From Paragordius varius (taxonomy: Eukaryota; Nematomorpha), in contig OZ176057.1 in the NCBI GenBank assembly GCA_964247055.1, positions 2,914,001 through 2,978,000 on the forward strand: a stretch of 64,000 nucleotides of DNA, written 5' to 3'. Below, in pieces: positions 47,236 to 59,200 of the stretch. The first letter of the stretch is position 1. Every line of letters begins with the position of its first letter. The notes below the pieces were generated by a model, which was not told the DNA's origin, did no database searches, and worked only from the letters and a program-made list of their open reading frames with translations. The translations under genes were made by a program, and so were the position numbers.

Positions 47236-47486
47236 GTATAACAACAAAACTGAATAATATATGATGATCTGCATGTCACAATGATTCCTTATATATATTA
47301 TGAAATTTGGTTATTGCATTCACAAGGATAAAGTTGCCTGATTTAAACGTTGTTAAAGATAATAAGTATAAATAAAATAATTTGCATTCACAACGAAGGT
47401 AATATATATTTTTAACGTAACAAGGACAAGTATTATGCACTAAAAAAGAGAAGGATAATTTGCGTATGATAATAACCCTTTTAACA
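47236..47486 (-). repeat. Gypsy outer LTR D, truncated (minus strand)
   Basis: Begins on the minus strand at the TGTTAAAAGGG end (47486) next to the cggcc target copy and breaks off before its last 30 or so bases. A 190 nt integrase-end fragment (47047-47233) separates it from LTR C. Confidence 0.8.
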
Positions 47487-47609
47487 CGGCCCAAAAGCGA
47501 AAGCAGTAGAAATCCAATTTTTTGCACTGTGTAATATATTTTCAACCAATCAAAGAAAGAGGCTTTTTCCAAAAAAAATATTTGATACAAAATATTTCTT
47601 GGATCAAAG

Positions 47610-48650
47610 CAGGGGTGTCTAACACGCTGCCCTCCAAAACATTTTTGCGGCCGACGAAAATTTTGTAACGAATAAAAATTTCTATCATTTTCTTTATAAT
47701 ATTATATATTTTAAATAAAATATATTTAAATAATATTTATTTTGATTGGACCATTTTGTTCGGTAAAGGGTTATTTTGAGGTCGTTTTATATTTATTTAT
47801 TTACCACCTATAACACTTAAATTATAGTTTTTTTAAAGATCTTTAATGTAAAAATCATCAATCATTCAAAATTTTACCGTACAAATAAGTAACAATTTTT
47901 GTGTTAACCCTTCGATTTGAATTGGGGTATCTAAATATCCCAGACTTAATTTGAGTTAAAATTTTTAAAAAATTATTGAAGGAAACGGTCCCAATTCAAA
48001 TTTATGCTTATATCCTAATAAAAATTAGCCAAAATATCTAAATAAAATTTTGTTTTGAAAAAAAAGTTCCATGTCAAACTACTTCGATACCATTTTTATT
48101 TTACTTTTGCAAAATATCGTCTTCATTTAATTTTAAGGTTAAAATTTAAGCTATATTACATCTAAAATTGATAGAAATAGAAAAAGCGATTTATTTTGTA
48201 TTTTCAATTTTTGCGCACAGTCATGTTGACTAAATTTTTACCCGGTTTTAGCTTAAAATAAGTAGTATTTTTGCGGTTTATTAATGTTATATAAGTGGAA
48301 ATTTTTGCCATGTTTTCGATTCCTTCCATATTGTTTAAAGAATTTAATTTTAAACAGGTCTGGGGTATTTAACCACCCTTTTTGAATCAAAGGACTATAA
48401 TGAATGTGTGTAACCAAGTGTTAAACAACTTTTAAATTTAAAAAAAGTGGGCAAATGTAATATGTCTTACCAAATTTTGCCAACGACTAAAAAATTAAAA
48501 TTTATTAGAAATTATATAAAAGTCGTTAATCAGTCCTGTGGTTTAAAAATAAATATGAAGTTCATTTGTTATAAATATTATAAAAAAGCGGCTTTCAGAT
48601 TTTTTGATTTAAAAATGCGGCCCACGAGCCATTTACGTTTAACGCCCCTG
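47610..48650. mobile_element. Non-autonomous hAT element (CAGGGGTGTC termini)
   Basis: Left CAGGGGTGTCTAACACG and right cgtttaacgcccctg are inverted repeats. 8-mers gatcaaag (47602-47609) and gattaaag (48651-48658) are a 7/8 target duplication. Subterminal ctgccctcc and atgcggcccacgagcc are the GC-rich parts typical of this hAT group. Interior AT-rich; the frame 48447-48656 has no domain. Confidence 0.75.
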
Positions 48651-48658
48651 GATTAAAG

Positions 48659-49126
48659 CTTTGAACATCACCATAAATAGATTGACATAGGTTTCTTAAA
48701 TTTGCAATTTTGCTCTTGACTCGTAACTTATTAATCGGTAACTAATAGGATATAAGCCCCATAATGTAGATTTTTTATTATATATGCATTTTTTATAATG
48801 TTTTATGATTTCCAATTTTGTTCACCATGTTATTGATTCATTAACTTTTCGGTGTTTTACGATTCGATTTTCCGCTAGGTTTTGTACCTCATGGCTTTAA
48901 TGTTAGCCATATTAGAAAACAGTTTACTTAATTCTTAAGTAAATATGGACAATCTCCAAAAATCGGTTAAATCAAATCTTTCATAAATATCAAAAATTTG
49001 CTGCTAAAATGTAATTTTAATTAAGTTTATTAAAATTTTAATTGAACATACTTTTTATTTGTCTGTTTTTAAATAAAAATCAAAAAAAATAAAAGGAAAA
49101 TGACGGGGAATTGAAATAAGGGTTGT
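48659..49126. other. No feature recognised
   Basis: AT-rich spacer between the hAT element and the LINE target duplication. Confidence 0.4.
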
Positions 49127-49224
49127 ATTATATTATTTTATAAATGATATAAATTATGCCCTAAATAAACGCATTTCAATTCGCTAATTAATATAACAAT
49201 TTTATATAATAATCTAAGGTGCAA
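49127..49224. repeat. 98 bp target duplication, left copy
   Basis: attatattattttataaatg...ctaaggtgcaa. It matches 52227-52324 at all but about six positions. Confidence 0.8.
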
Positions 49225-52200
49225 GCTGCAGGCGCGGAGAAGAACTTGGTATGTTCACTCCTGAGATGCGACCTTTTGATTTTATAGGAAATCTTGTTTA
49301 CATTCGGTGATAAATGAAATTTATCTCATTATTTTCATCAATTTATTGTCAGTTTATATTATCCGCAAGAAATTCTATCATTCAGAATTATAATCACACA
49401 TGAATTATTTCTACAGAACATACAACTCCGAAATTTTCATAGACAATTTTATTCCCTAAAAACCGTTCTCAAACATCAGTGGACATATCATACTGATTCT
49501 GTAATATAGCAATAAATATGGCCACCTGGAATACACGTGGCACTTCAGATAACAAATTGGATATAATAATTCGCGAGATGAAACGTTTAAACATCCATGT
49601 GTTAGGGCTGTCGGAGACTCATATGCAACATAACTCACACAAAATATACGACAATTACTCGTTTTATAACTCAGGCGGTGAGCTCAAACGAAAAGGATGC
49701 GGTTTCTTAATATCGAATTATTTTGCCAAACATACCGATATATAGACCTCTCTCCGATCGATTTATATACCTACAAATTAACACGAGACCCCAGGCTATA
49801 ACAATATATCTAATCTATGCCCCCACGAGTGTCTCACCCGAAGACGAATGCGAAAAGTTCTATAATGAATTACAAATGGCTCTCTGTGAAACATCCAAGA
49901 AAGACATAACTTTCATCATCGGCGATTTTAACGCTATCATAGCTAACGATAAAACAGACAAGGTCACTGGTGGAAAAGGCCTTGGTAAAGTCAAAAACCA
50001 CCGTGGTTAAAGGCTAATTGATTTTTGCCAACAAAACAATCTCTTTATAGCGAACTCGTTTTTCAAACAGCCTAACAGACGGCTCTACACCTGGACCTCA
50101 CCGTGTCGTAAACACAGGAATCTAATAGATTACATATTGGGAATGCAAAAATACAAAAGCTCATTTCAAAACAATCGGTGCTACTCGAGTGCAGACTGCA
50201 ACTCAGATCATAACCTATTAATGGCCAAAATCAAAATAAAGCTACAACTTCCCCAGCCGCAAAAAAAACTTTTCCAAAACTAAACTGAACTACAAACTTA
50301 TACCTGCCGATTTTATTCCAATCCTTAACAATAAATTTGAATCCTTAAATTACGAAACATTGAACACAGATTATCTTTGGTCTACTATTCACAAAATTAC
50401 CACCGAAACAGCTAAGAATATATATCGCCTACCACAACTAAAAACAAAAAATTTACCATATCACAACAAAGCATCGACCTAATTGAAGAGAGAAGAGTAG
50501 CAATCCAAGGGGACTCCCCTTGAGTACAAAAATATTAATAATGAACTACAAAAAAGCATAAGATCCGACAAATCTCATTATAATACAATCTGCGATAACC
50601 TAGAGCAAGCTGCTAAACTTAATCACAACTACTTCTCTTATATTAAAGACATTCAACCGCGAAAACAAATGTACAAACGTCCTATGTCTCATTCAAACGG
50701 AAAAATTCTAACTGATAAAAAAGGAGTAATTAAACTTTGGGAAGAATACATCCATTTTATTCCCAAAACAATCAAATATAATCGCCATGAACTCTGAACA
50801 AACTTATGACCCTCGTATACTAAAAGAAGAAATCGAATGGGCCCTGAAGCATTCATCAACCGGCAAAGCAGAAGGATTTAATGACATCCCTACCGAGTTA
50901 CAAAGGCACATTCCCATAAAATCTTTCATTATTTCAAAAAATCTTCTTTGAGGCAACATTCCCGATATGTGAAAACTACCGTAAATAGCATTAATTAATC
51001 CTACCTCAAAAGTTTTTTTTAAAAATAATACAAAACCGTATACAAACATATGTCAAACCGGAAATCTCAATGACCCAGGCAGGCTTTAGTGAAAAAAGAG
51101 GATGCCATGCCATGATCTCAAACCTTAGATGGATAATGGAAAAAAACTGTGAATTCCAAAATGAGCTACACTTATGCTTCGTGGATTTCTCTAAAGCCTT
51201 CGATACCGTTCAACATGACATTCTCTGGAAGGCCCTTAAACAAATAGGAGTTTCCGATCACAACTAATTAAATCCATATACTCCAACTCATACCTATCAC
51301 TTAACATTCCGCATGGCCCGACCTCTTGTAGTCCAATGAACCTAGGTCTGCGTCAAGGCTGCATTTTATCCCCCATGTTGTTTAACATATATTTGGAATG
51401 TATCATGAGGGATCTAAATCTGCCAGGAATAAAAGTAGGGGTCATACTCTGACGACCCTCCACTACGCAGACGACACGGTTATCTTAGCAAATTCACAAA
51501 CAAACCTCGACAGTCTCCAAACTTTTATAAATGTGTGTAAAAAATACAATCTTACATTAAACCTCAACAAAACTAAAATATTGCATATCAACTCCCCTCA
51601 TTCCTATGACTCGCTTCGGATTAATAACGAAACAATTCAAGTAGTCAACGAATACACATACCTTGAAAGCATTATCAACAACTCAACTCCAGTTCCCAAG
51701 AAATAAGAAAACGCATAGCTATCGCCAAATGCGCTCTAGCCTACAATACAAGATTTGGAAATCTCATGACATAACCCTTAAAACAAAATCCGACTAATAA
51801 ACGCATTAATATTTCCTATCATGTTATACGGATGTGAAAGCTGGATCAAAAGTGAAGACGAAAAATGAATAAACGCTTTTGAAATGTTTTGCTGGAGAAA
51901 AATACTTGGTATAACATGGAAGGACAAAATAAAAAACATCGACATTGTAAATAAAATTAAAGCACACAACGCTTCGGGGTAAAATAATAAAACAAAAATT
52001 CGGTTACTTTGGACAATTCGGGGCAATTCTTTGGAAAAGGATATTATGTTAGGAAAAGTAAATGGTAAGAGAAGAAGAGGACGCAGACGTATTCACTGAG
52101 TAGACGAAATCTTATCACTTTCCAAATTGTCACTGCAAAAACTATCTCAAAAAGCTCACGACACGAATGGAGGAAGTTTTCCTACAAAATTGGTCGATAA

Positions 52201-52226
52201 CCGACTACAAGCTCAACAACAGCAAC
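49225..52226 (+). pseudogene. Decayed endonuclease/reverse-transcriptase LINE, full span
   Basis: Endonuclease pieces: MATWNTRGTSDNKL and GLSETHMQHN (49518-49745), YAPTSVSPEDE and FIIGDFNAIIAN (49723-50010), LYTWTSPCRK near 50085. RT pieces: FVDFSKAFDTVQHDILW (51178-51228), LRQGCILSPMLFN (51350-51390), LHYADDTVILANS (51460-51498) and LNLNKTKILHI. The C-terminal part has YGCESWI, CWRKILGITWKDKIKN and GKRRRGRR (51830-52095). Many stops and frameshifts, so inactive. It shares the C-terminal block with the LINE at 36780, so the two are related. The 3' end is aagctcaacaacagcaac without a poly(A) tail. A 98 bp direct repeat flanks it. Confidence 0.8.
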
Positions 52227-52324
52227 ATTATATTATTTTATAAATGATATATATTATTCCCTAAATAGACGCATTTCAATTCGCTAATTAATAGAACAAT
52301 TTTATATATTACTCTAAGGTGCAA
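52227..52324. repeat. 98 bp target duplication, right copy
   Basis: Same length as 49127-49224; differences include aaattatgc versus atattattc and aacgc versus gacgc contexts. Confidence 0.8.
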
Positions 52325-53010
52325 AACTAATCCAAAAGGTAATAAAATTCAACTTAACTCTTATTTTACATGATTGGGGTAGTCTTTTATCTTAGGGCTT
52401 AATCCTATAAATTGAGTGCTGTTTCGAAGGTTGTTTTTGTTAAAATTAAATTATCTAACATTTTTCTTCTATAATTAAAAAATATGACTTCAATATAGAT
52501 TCTAAAATTGGATCTTCTAAACAAGAATACTTATGATTAATAATTAAAAGTTTATTGCAAGATGTCAGAGCTTTCTAAGGTTTACTTTTATTTTCTAGTA
52601 ATTTACATTTTTGGATTATGTTTTAGCAATTTAAATAAATTAAAATATCGTTGCTAAAAATTTGTGACTTTTTTACACCTTAACATTTTGTAAATTTATA
52701 ACACACACTTAATAAATAAAAAAAATTTAGCGTAATATAAATTATTTTTAAGATTTTAAATACCTCTGTGTCTAAATCTACATCAAAAGAAAATAAAAGG
52801 GATTAAAATCAATCGAAAATTTTGTCAATTAATGATTATTTGTATATTAGGGATGGTTATAGTGAGTCCTGATCTAATAAATGGATTTTTAGTACTCAGG
52901 CGTTAAAATTTTTATCATAAGCGCATTTGTTTGAATGAATGTGTTAAAGCCCACTAACATGCCTTTCTCGCATTTCAAATTTTAGGGAACAAATATTTAA
53001 TTTTTTTGAA
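52325..53010. other. Upstream region of the SUZ12-like gene
   Basis: AT-rich, no repeat family seen. ttcaaattttag at 52973-52984 is a splice-acceptor-like site 26 nt before the predicted ATG and could belong to a 5' UTR intron or receive a trans-spliced leader; this is inference. Confidence 0.35.
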
Positions 53011-53288
53011 ATGGATTATCATTTTTTGGAAAAATTAGAGAGTATATTTTAATCTTTACTTTTTATTATATTATATTAACTTATTTGTCTTTTTAGAGTA
53101 TACAGTTATGTACAGGTACTTAGCATTGTCTCGAATCGATAAAGTTTTTTTTCTTATATATTTTTATAGCCACTCTTTTTGCAAAGGAATTTATACTATA
53201 TGAGATGCCCTAATAGCAATAAAAAGTGCAAAACACGGCGAAAAATAACCCTTAACCAATTATACCTAAATAAAATTAAAGATAACAA
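53011..53288 (+). CDS. SUZ12: SUZ12 N-terminal exons with a 26 nt intron
   Basis: MDYHFLEKLE (53011-53041), then after a 55 nt intron KYTVMYRYLALSRIDK (53097-53143), then PLFLQRNLYYMRCPNS...KTRRKITLNQLYLNKI (53170-53288). Together these follow the family's N-terminal order E-K-x-T-x-x-Y-R-x-L, then P-(I/L)-F-L-x-R-x-L-x-Y-M, then a basic stretch. Between the last two pieces gttttttttcttatatattt...tatag is only 26 nt; reading through it would destroy the match. Confidence 0.75.
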
Positions 53289-56256
53289 GTAATAACTATA
53301 TATTTTTATTAACAAGATATAGTAATTCTGATCAAGAACCTACTTTGTCTCTATTTTTTGAGGTGGCTGACAAAGGATTTTCTGGTATTTTAATTATAAT
53401 ATAAATATTTTTTTGAAAATGATTATATTAATATATTGTTAGTATTATACTATATTTCATTAAAAAATATATGCAGATAGTCAGTTACCACAAAATTTCA
53501 GTTTTACCTTGAAAATATACCTTGTCAATTATAGCCTTGTTAATAAGGTAATTCATAAATTAATATATTTTTTTCAAATTTTTTGTTAGCATATATATTT
53601 TTAGCGTATTTGATATAACTTTTGAATATGCGCAGAGCTTTTCATAAAATGATAAAAATTGATGAAATTCATGCATTTTAAATATATTTTTGTTATCAAT
53701 CTTCTATTGTTAAAAGCCGTCGAATATAATGCATGTAACATCTTGAGGACATATTTTTTTATTTTAGCTATCGTTAAACGGTCATTCCGTTTTCAAATCT
53801 ATGAAATGTATAATAAATAACCTTACGGGATCTAATAATCAAGAAGTTTCTACTGAACATTGGCAAACAACATTTCTATCTACTCCAAATAAAAATTTAA
53901 TATCATCCTGTTTTTCTCCTAATGGAATTTTATCTTCTGGTGGCGATGTTAATCATGGCATACAAAAAAATGACCAATTAAATTGTAGCATACAGCTAGC
54001 AGACGATACACCTGAATCACGTGAAGGACAATTTTTGATGATAAATGGTATCATAATTAATATTTTAAATACAGAATCGGGATTTATAAGATTTCAGAAT
54101 ATTTTTTAATATTTGATATATTGTTTATATTAGGTACGACACCAAAAAAAGTTTTACATTGCAAATGTAAAAAAAACAGTATTACATTTCCACATTCTCT
54201 TGACACCTGCGGGATATCACCAATTAAAGATGGTACATTTATATTATCTCCATCTAAAATATCTGCTTCCTGGACTAATGGATGTGATGACCATCATATA
54301 ATCAACAAAAAGTATAAAGAAAGTTTAAATAGTAACTTCAACAACGAATTCACGCCTAATAATAATAATAATATGAAACAAAAAATGGTTTATGTTAATA
54401 CGCAAGCTCATTTAGCTACAGTAACGGTACCTCTCAATAACATAAACATACGGCCGACATCCTCCCAGTTTTTCCAACAATGTTTTACTGTTCCGGTTCA
54501 GGAGTACAAAGATATGTTGGGTATATATGGATCCCCGGTTCATAAAACCACAAATTTAGCCTTGAAATTTGAGGGCTTTATCCATAGCACTGGGGAGAAC
54601 GGCAGCATTTATGCTACACCCCCTGGTAACATAAGACTAAATGGAGAGCATGTGCCATTGAAAAATGCTCTTAAACCAAATTTGACAGAGAAATGGCCTC
54701 ATTCGTTTAAATCTTGGATTATTCCTTCCTTGTTTGGTTTAAATGGTATCAATATGCTTTTTTATGCTTAAAGAGCAAAACTTTAATTTCAATTAATTTT
54801 ACAATTTTTTAAGGTTTACATCTCAATTTTTACAAAGTTTATTGTTATTTATTTTAATTTTAGAGGTATAAAAAATAACTCCACAACTAGATTATTCCCT
54901 TCTCCCCTTTATTACATTTTATTTAAAAATAGCCAATGCTACTAATGCATTTTAAATAGTATGTTAGTTTTGGGATACAACCACTATAGCATGGATAGCA
55001 CAACTTAATATCGGTTTTGGCTTGTTATAATGATATATAACACTCCATTACCTTTTGGCGTAGTTGATAATATCCCAGAGCGATATGAAATTTGAATAGC
55101 TAAAAAAGTATTTAAAGTATTAAGCCAAATTTAAAAATATGCTTTCTTTAGTCTTTTAGGAGCATTATTATGCGAAAAAATTAATTAAAAAGATGTAACT
55201 GTAAAAAATCCTCATCTTAAATTTTTTTGCCGCCATTTTTTCCTATAAAATTTAAATGGCTAGTGCAAAAGGCTAATAAACGTAAATAATTATCTTTAAA
55301 AGCTCTGAGGCTATATTTCACCAAAACTTGAAATTTTTTTATTTTAATATAAACTGGTCGTTTCAATCGTGTTTTGAAGCTGTCACAATTTTAAAGTTTA
55401 GAAGTCAAAAGCTGTATTTTTTTATCTAAAACATGGGAACAATGTTTTTAGGTTTTAACTAATATAGATTTCAAAACTTAGTTTATTTACAAAAATGAGC
55501 TCTGGGATATAAATCTATCCCAAAAGGTAAACTAGGACAAAAAAGTTAAAAGGGAATGAAGAGTTAAATCAATACTATTTTTTTATTAAAAATATTGTTT
55601 TTTCTATCTTATTAAATTAGAAAAATTTATAGAGTAGTCCTCTCCCAATGCTTACGATTAAGACAATTAATGGCTCATTATCTGCATCTGATTTTTTTCA
55701 AAAAAACCTAAAATAATATAAAATAAATCTGTTTTTCATGTTTTAACTCAATGTAATATCTAAAAAATATATATTATAAAGAAAGCTTGATTAAAAGATA
55801 CCAACTTTAACGCTTATATTTTTTAAGCCATGGCACTTTAAAATTGAAAAACAGATTATAAGCCTGGGCTAATAGTATGCTTATATTTTATTATTAGATT
55901 GTTAATTTGTCAATAATGTTAGCCATTTATATATATTATAATAATGGTTAATATAGGTTTCAATAAACCCTCTGCTTCTCAAAATTCCACCGCCTTTATT
56001 CCTTCAAAAGATTCTCAATCTCATGTTCCACAAACACTTCATGCATTTTTACATTTATCACATCTAACCCAATTTTGGGGCAAGGACCCACCTAATGAGG
56101 AATATTTCCTACTTACTTTTAGACCCTATAATGCTATGGAACAATCCAGTAAAAAAATTTAATTACAATATATAAAGCCTAATTATGAAAAGTTAAATAT
56201 CATTTAATCAAAAGACTTGTAAATATAAAAATAAAATCCCAATCTATGTGGGTTTC

Positions 56257-56291
<35 letters not shown>

Positions 56292-59200
56292 ACACATTGT
56301 AAATGAAATGAAAATTAGGTAGTTTTATAAATTAATTTTTATAGTTTGAATTACCAATCAAAATTATAGTTATTCACGATGCCATAATTATTTATTTTTT
56401 GGAATCATATAACTTTTTAATTTAATTAATTACCATTTTAATTAAATATGTAAGTCCCAATTTATATATGGGTGCCTTTTAATCTATAGTTTTTTAGAGG
56501 GTTATGTGATCGATGACCTAGAGGTTAACAAATTGAACGAAAAAAAATAATAATATCCAGAAAATACATTTTATCTAAATTATATTATCCCAACATTCAT
56601 TAACATAGAAATATTTTGCTTGAAAAAAATTATAAACTGTTAACTATGCGTAGATAAATAAAAAGGATTTTTTTCACTTTTTAAGTGATCATCTAAATAT
56701 ATATATTATAATTTTATTAGGTGTTAGTCCCGTTAAATATGATGGATTTAATTTTGGGTGCACCGAACTTATTAACAATTATAATCAAAATAATGAGAAT
56801 AATGAGACATTTCCCCACAACTATGCGTTACATGGTAATCTAGAGGAAGGGGTAAACATTGTAATGTCGGCGAAATTGTATGCAAACCATATATCTCAAC
56901 TATTTGACCGTCCCATAGATATAAGTGGCAAAAATTTTCAACATCCCGAAAAAAACTGTAAAAATATGGATGCAAATAAATTAACGCCAAAACGTGAAAA
57001 AGTCTCATTGTCAAAACAAGATTTGATTAAAAACGATCCTAATACAGAAACGAAAAATGGTATATTTATAATATCTTGAAATATGTTTAGCGTATAGTTA
57101 TTTAATTTTTAAAAATAACTCGTCCTAATAAATTCTTCGAGTCGTATTATATGTTTGGGAAGAATTTTTAGTGTCTTTAATTAATTCTAACCGTTTGTAT
57201 GGTGAATTAATGTTATGCCTATTAAAACCCGCTTTTAAAATATATTTTTTGAATATGCAAATCTCCGACAATTTAGGCCGCATCCTTAGATCGTTTAAAC
57301 GAAAGAAAATGGATTTTGATCAGAGTAATTTACATTCTTTATCTTTTGACGCAGATGAACATGAACAACAGCTTGTTAATGAAGGTTAATATACTGATTT
57401 TCCAAAAATACTTTTATTTGCTTGGTAACATCTAACCTAAGTATTTTATAAACAAAGGTAAAATTTTAATTATATTATTAGGGTTTTAAGATATAATAAT
57501 TATATTAATTTAATATTTATATTCCCATTTATACCCAAAAATAAAAATCTTGAAATATTTTGATGCAGAAAAAAGATTAAAAATTAATCATAACATCAAA
57601 GATTTCGCGCCAAATGGGGCGATTCCTGAAAATCACATAAAATCCGAAAGTGCAGAATATATACTTAAAACACCCAGTAAAAGGATACTTCGATCCAACA
57701 AATTGTCCTTTTCAATCGAAGATACCTCAGGTTTATTACGCTTATATAAATTAATCGTAATAAGAGAATGTTAAACGTTTGTTTTATTCTAGCTCATGAT
57801 TTAAATCAAGACAAAAACCCTTTCATCCAACCCAATGCAAATAATAATTATATAAGGCGATTAACGCAAGATGATTCCTGGATAGCGCAACAATTAGCCA
57901 TACTTAAAGATTGTTTAAAGGCTCATTTTATCTGTGGTAATTTTTATTCCAAAAAATTAATTTATATCTTTTGTTCTTTAATAAGTGTTAATATATTTTT
58001 ATTTTATATTATAATTTTATATGATTTTTATAGATAAAACCGTATCATTAATAAACAATCAGAATCCGAATTGTAAATTACCGATGTCATTTCCTGCATA
58101 TATGTATCCAATGCCAAACGATGCAAATCAAATTTTCTTACGCACTATGCAAATTGGATCTAAAACTAAATCTACTAATTCTTCACCACTTAAAATGATT
58201 TGGAATGAATCATTTAACTGCTTTTTGCTTAATAATACAAAAATAAAGTTTTCATCATCTCCATCCAAAGAGAACTCAAATTGTTTTATTAAGCACAATG
58301 CAGTTAATGATGAAAAGGGTAACTTTGATGTCAAAAAATCTGGTCCAAAAAATCAACATCAGAATGTTACTGCCTCAAATAACGTAACCAATAAACGAAA
58401 TAACGGGTTATGGCTTAAGCGTAAGTTGGATATAAAACGCGATACCAAATGCGATACAACTAGGGTCGCTAAAAGCCCAAAAGCACCGCTTTGCTCACTA
58501 AATAGTTTGGAAAAAGATATAGGTAAGAACGAAACAAAAAGGCCCCGACGTGGCTCCCTAACAAACGGATCAAATAATGCTGTTAATACTACTACTAACA
58601 ATAATAAAGCAATAGCAAAAGCACGTGAACAAGCTCAACTGAAATACGATTGGATTGTGGAAGAACAAAGCCTTATGGATAGTGGAATTGTATCTAAACG
58701 TTTTTTGCACACACGATTAATTTATCCACCAATTTTAGGGAGTGATCTTTTGAAATGTTTAAAACCTTCCGAAAAAAGTAATTTTTCTTGTTATATTTAG
58801 ATTTACCTTCGTGCGAAGATGAAAAACCTATTTTTTCCCATGCCTCCTCAACTCCTTGCTGCCATGAAATTAAAGTGGAGTGTAGCTCATTTGGGGACAC
58901 TCCAAGTTCTGCTAAAAAAATAAAGTTAAGCGGTAAAAGCAACAGATTTAAACACACATCTATCCAACATGATAAAAATAGCATATCACCCAAAATAATA
59001 ACTAGTAACATGGTAAATAATATAATGATCAAAGAACCATCATCCACATCAAAACTCAAGAAACCTATATTATCGCCAAACGAAACTCAGGAAAATTTGT
59101 TGTCTTTTCCTAGGTATTTCAATAAAATATAGTAATATAAAGAGTGTCTTTTCAACCAATTATCTACAAAAATAATTATGGTATAAATTTCGTTAATATC

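Larger units (their letters stand above)
39873..47486. mobile_element. Scrambled Ty3/gypsy retrotransposon with inverted centre
   Basis: The outer LTRs are both on the minus strand and are flanked by an identical 5 bp, cggcc (39868-39872 and 47487-47491), so the outer boundaries look like one integration. Inside, order and direction change. Minus: 3' LTR 39873-40157, integrase, deleted middle, RT piece to about 41487. Plus: integrase end, purine tract, LTR 41804-42085, gag, protease, RT, RNase H, integrase to about 45568. Minus: RT/protease/gag to 46764, LTR 46765-47046, integrase end, truncated LTR 47236-47486. Every coding part is broken by stops, shifts or deletions, so no intact polyprotein is present. 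Confidence 0.85.

Noticed and set aside
48447-48656. 69-codon frame inside the hAT element
   Set aside because: It reads into the element's terminus and has no transposase motif.
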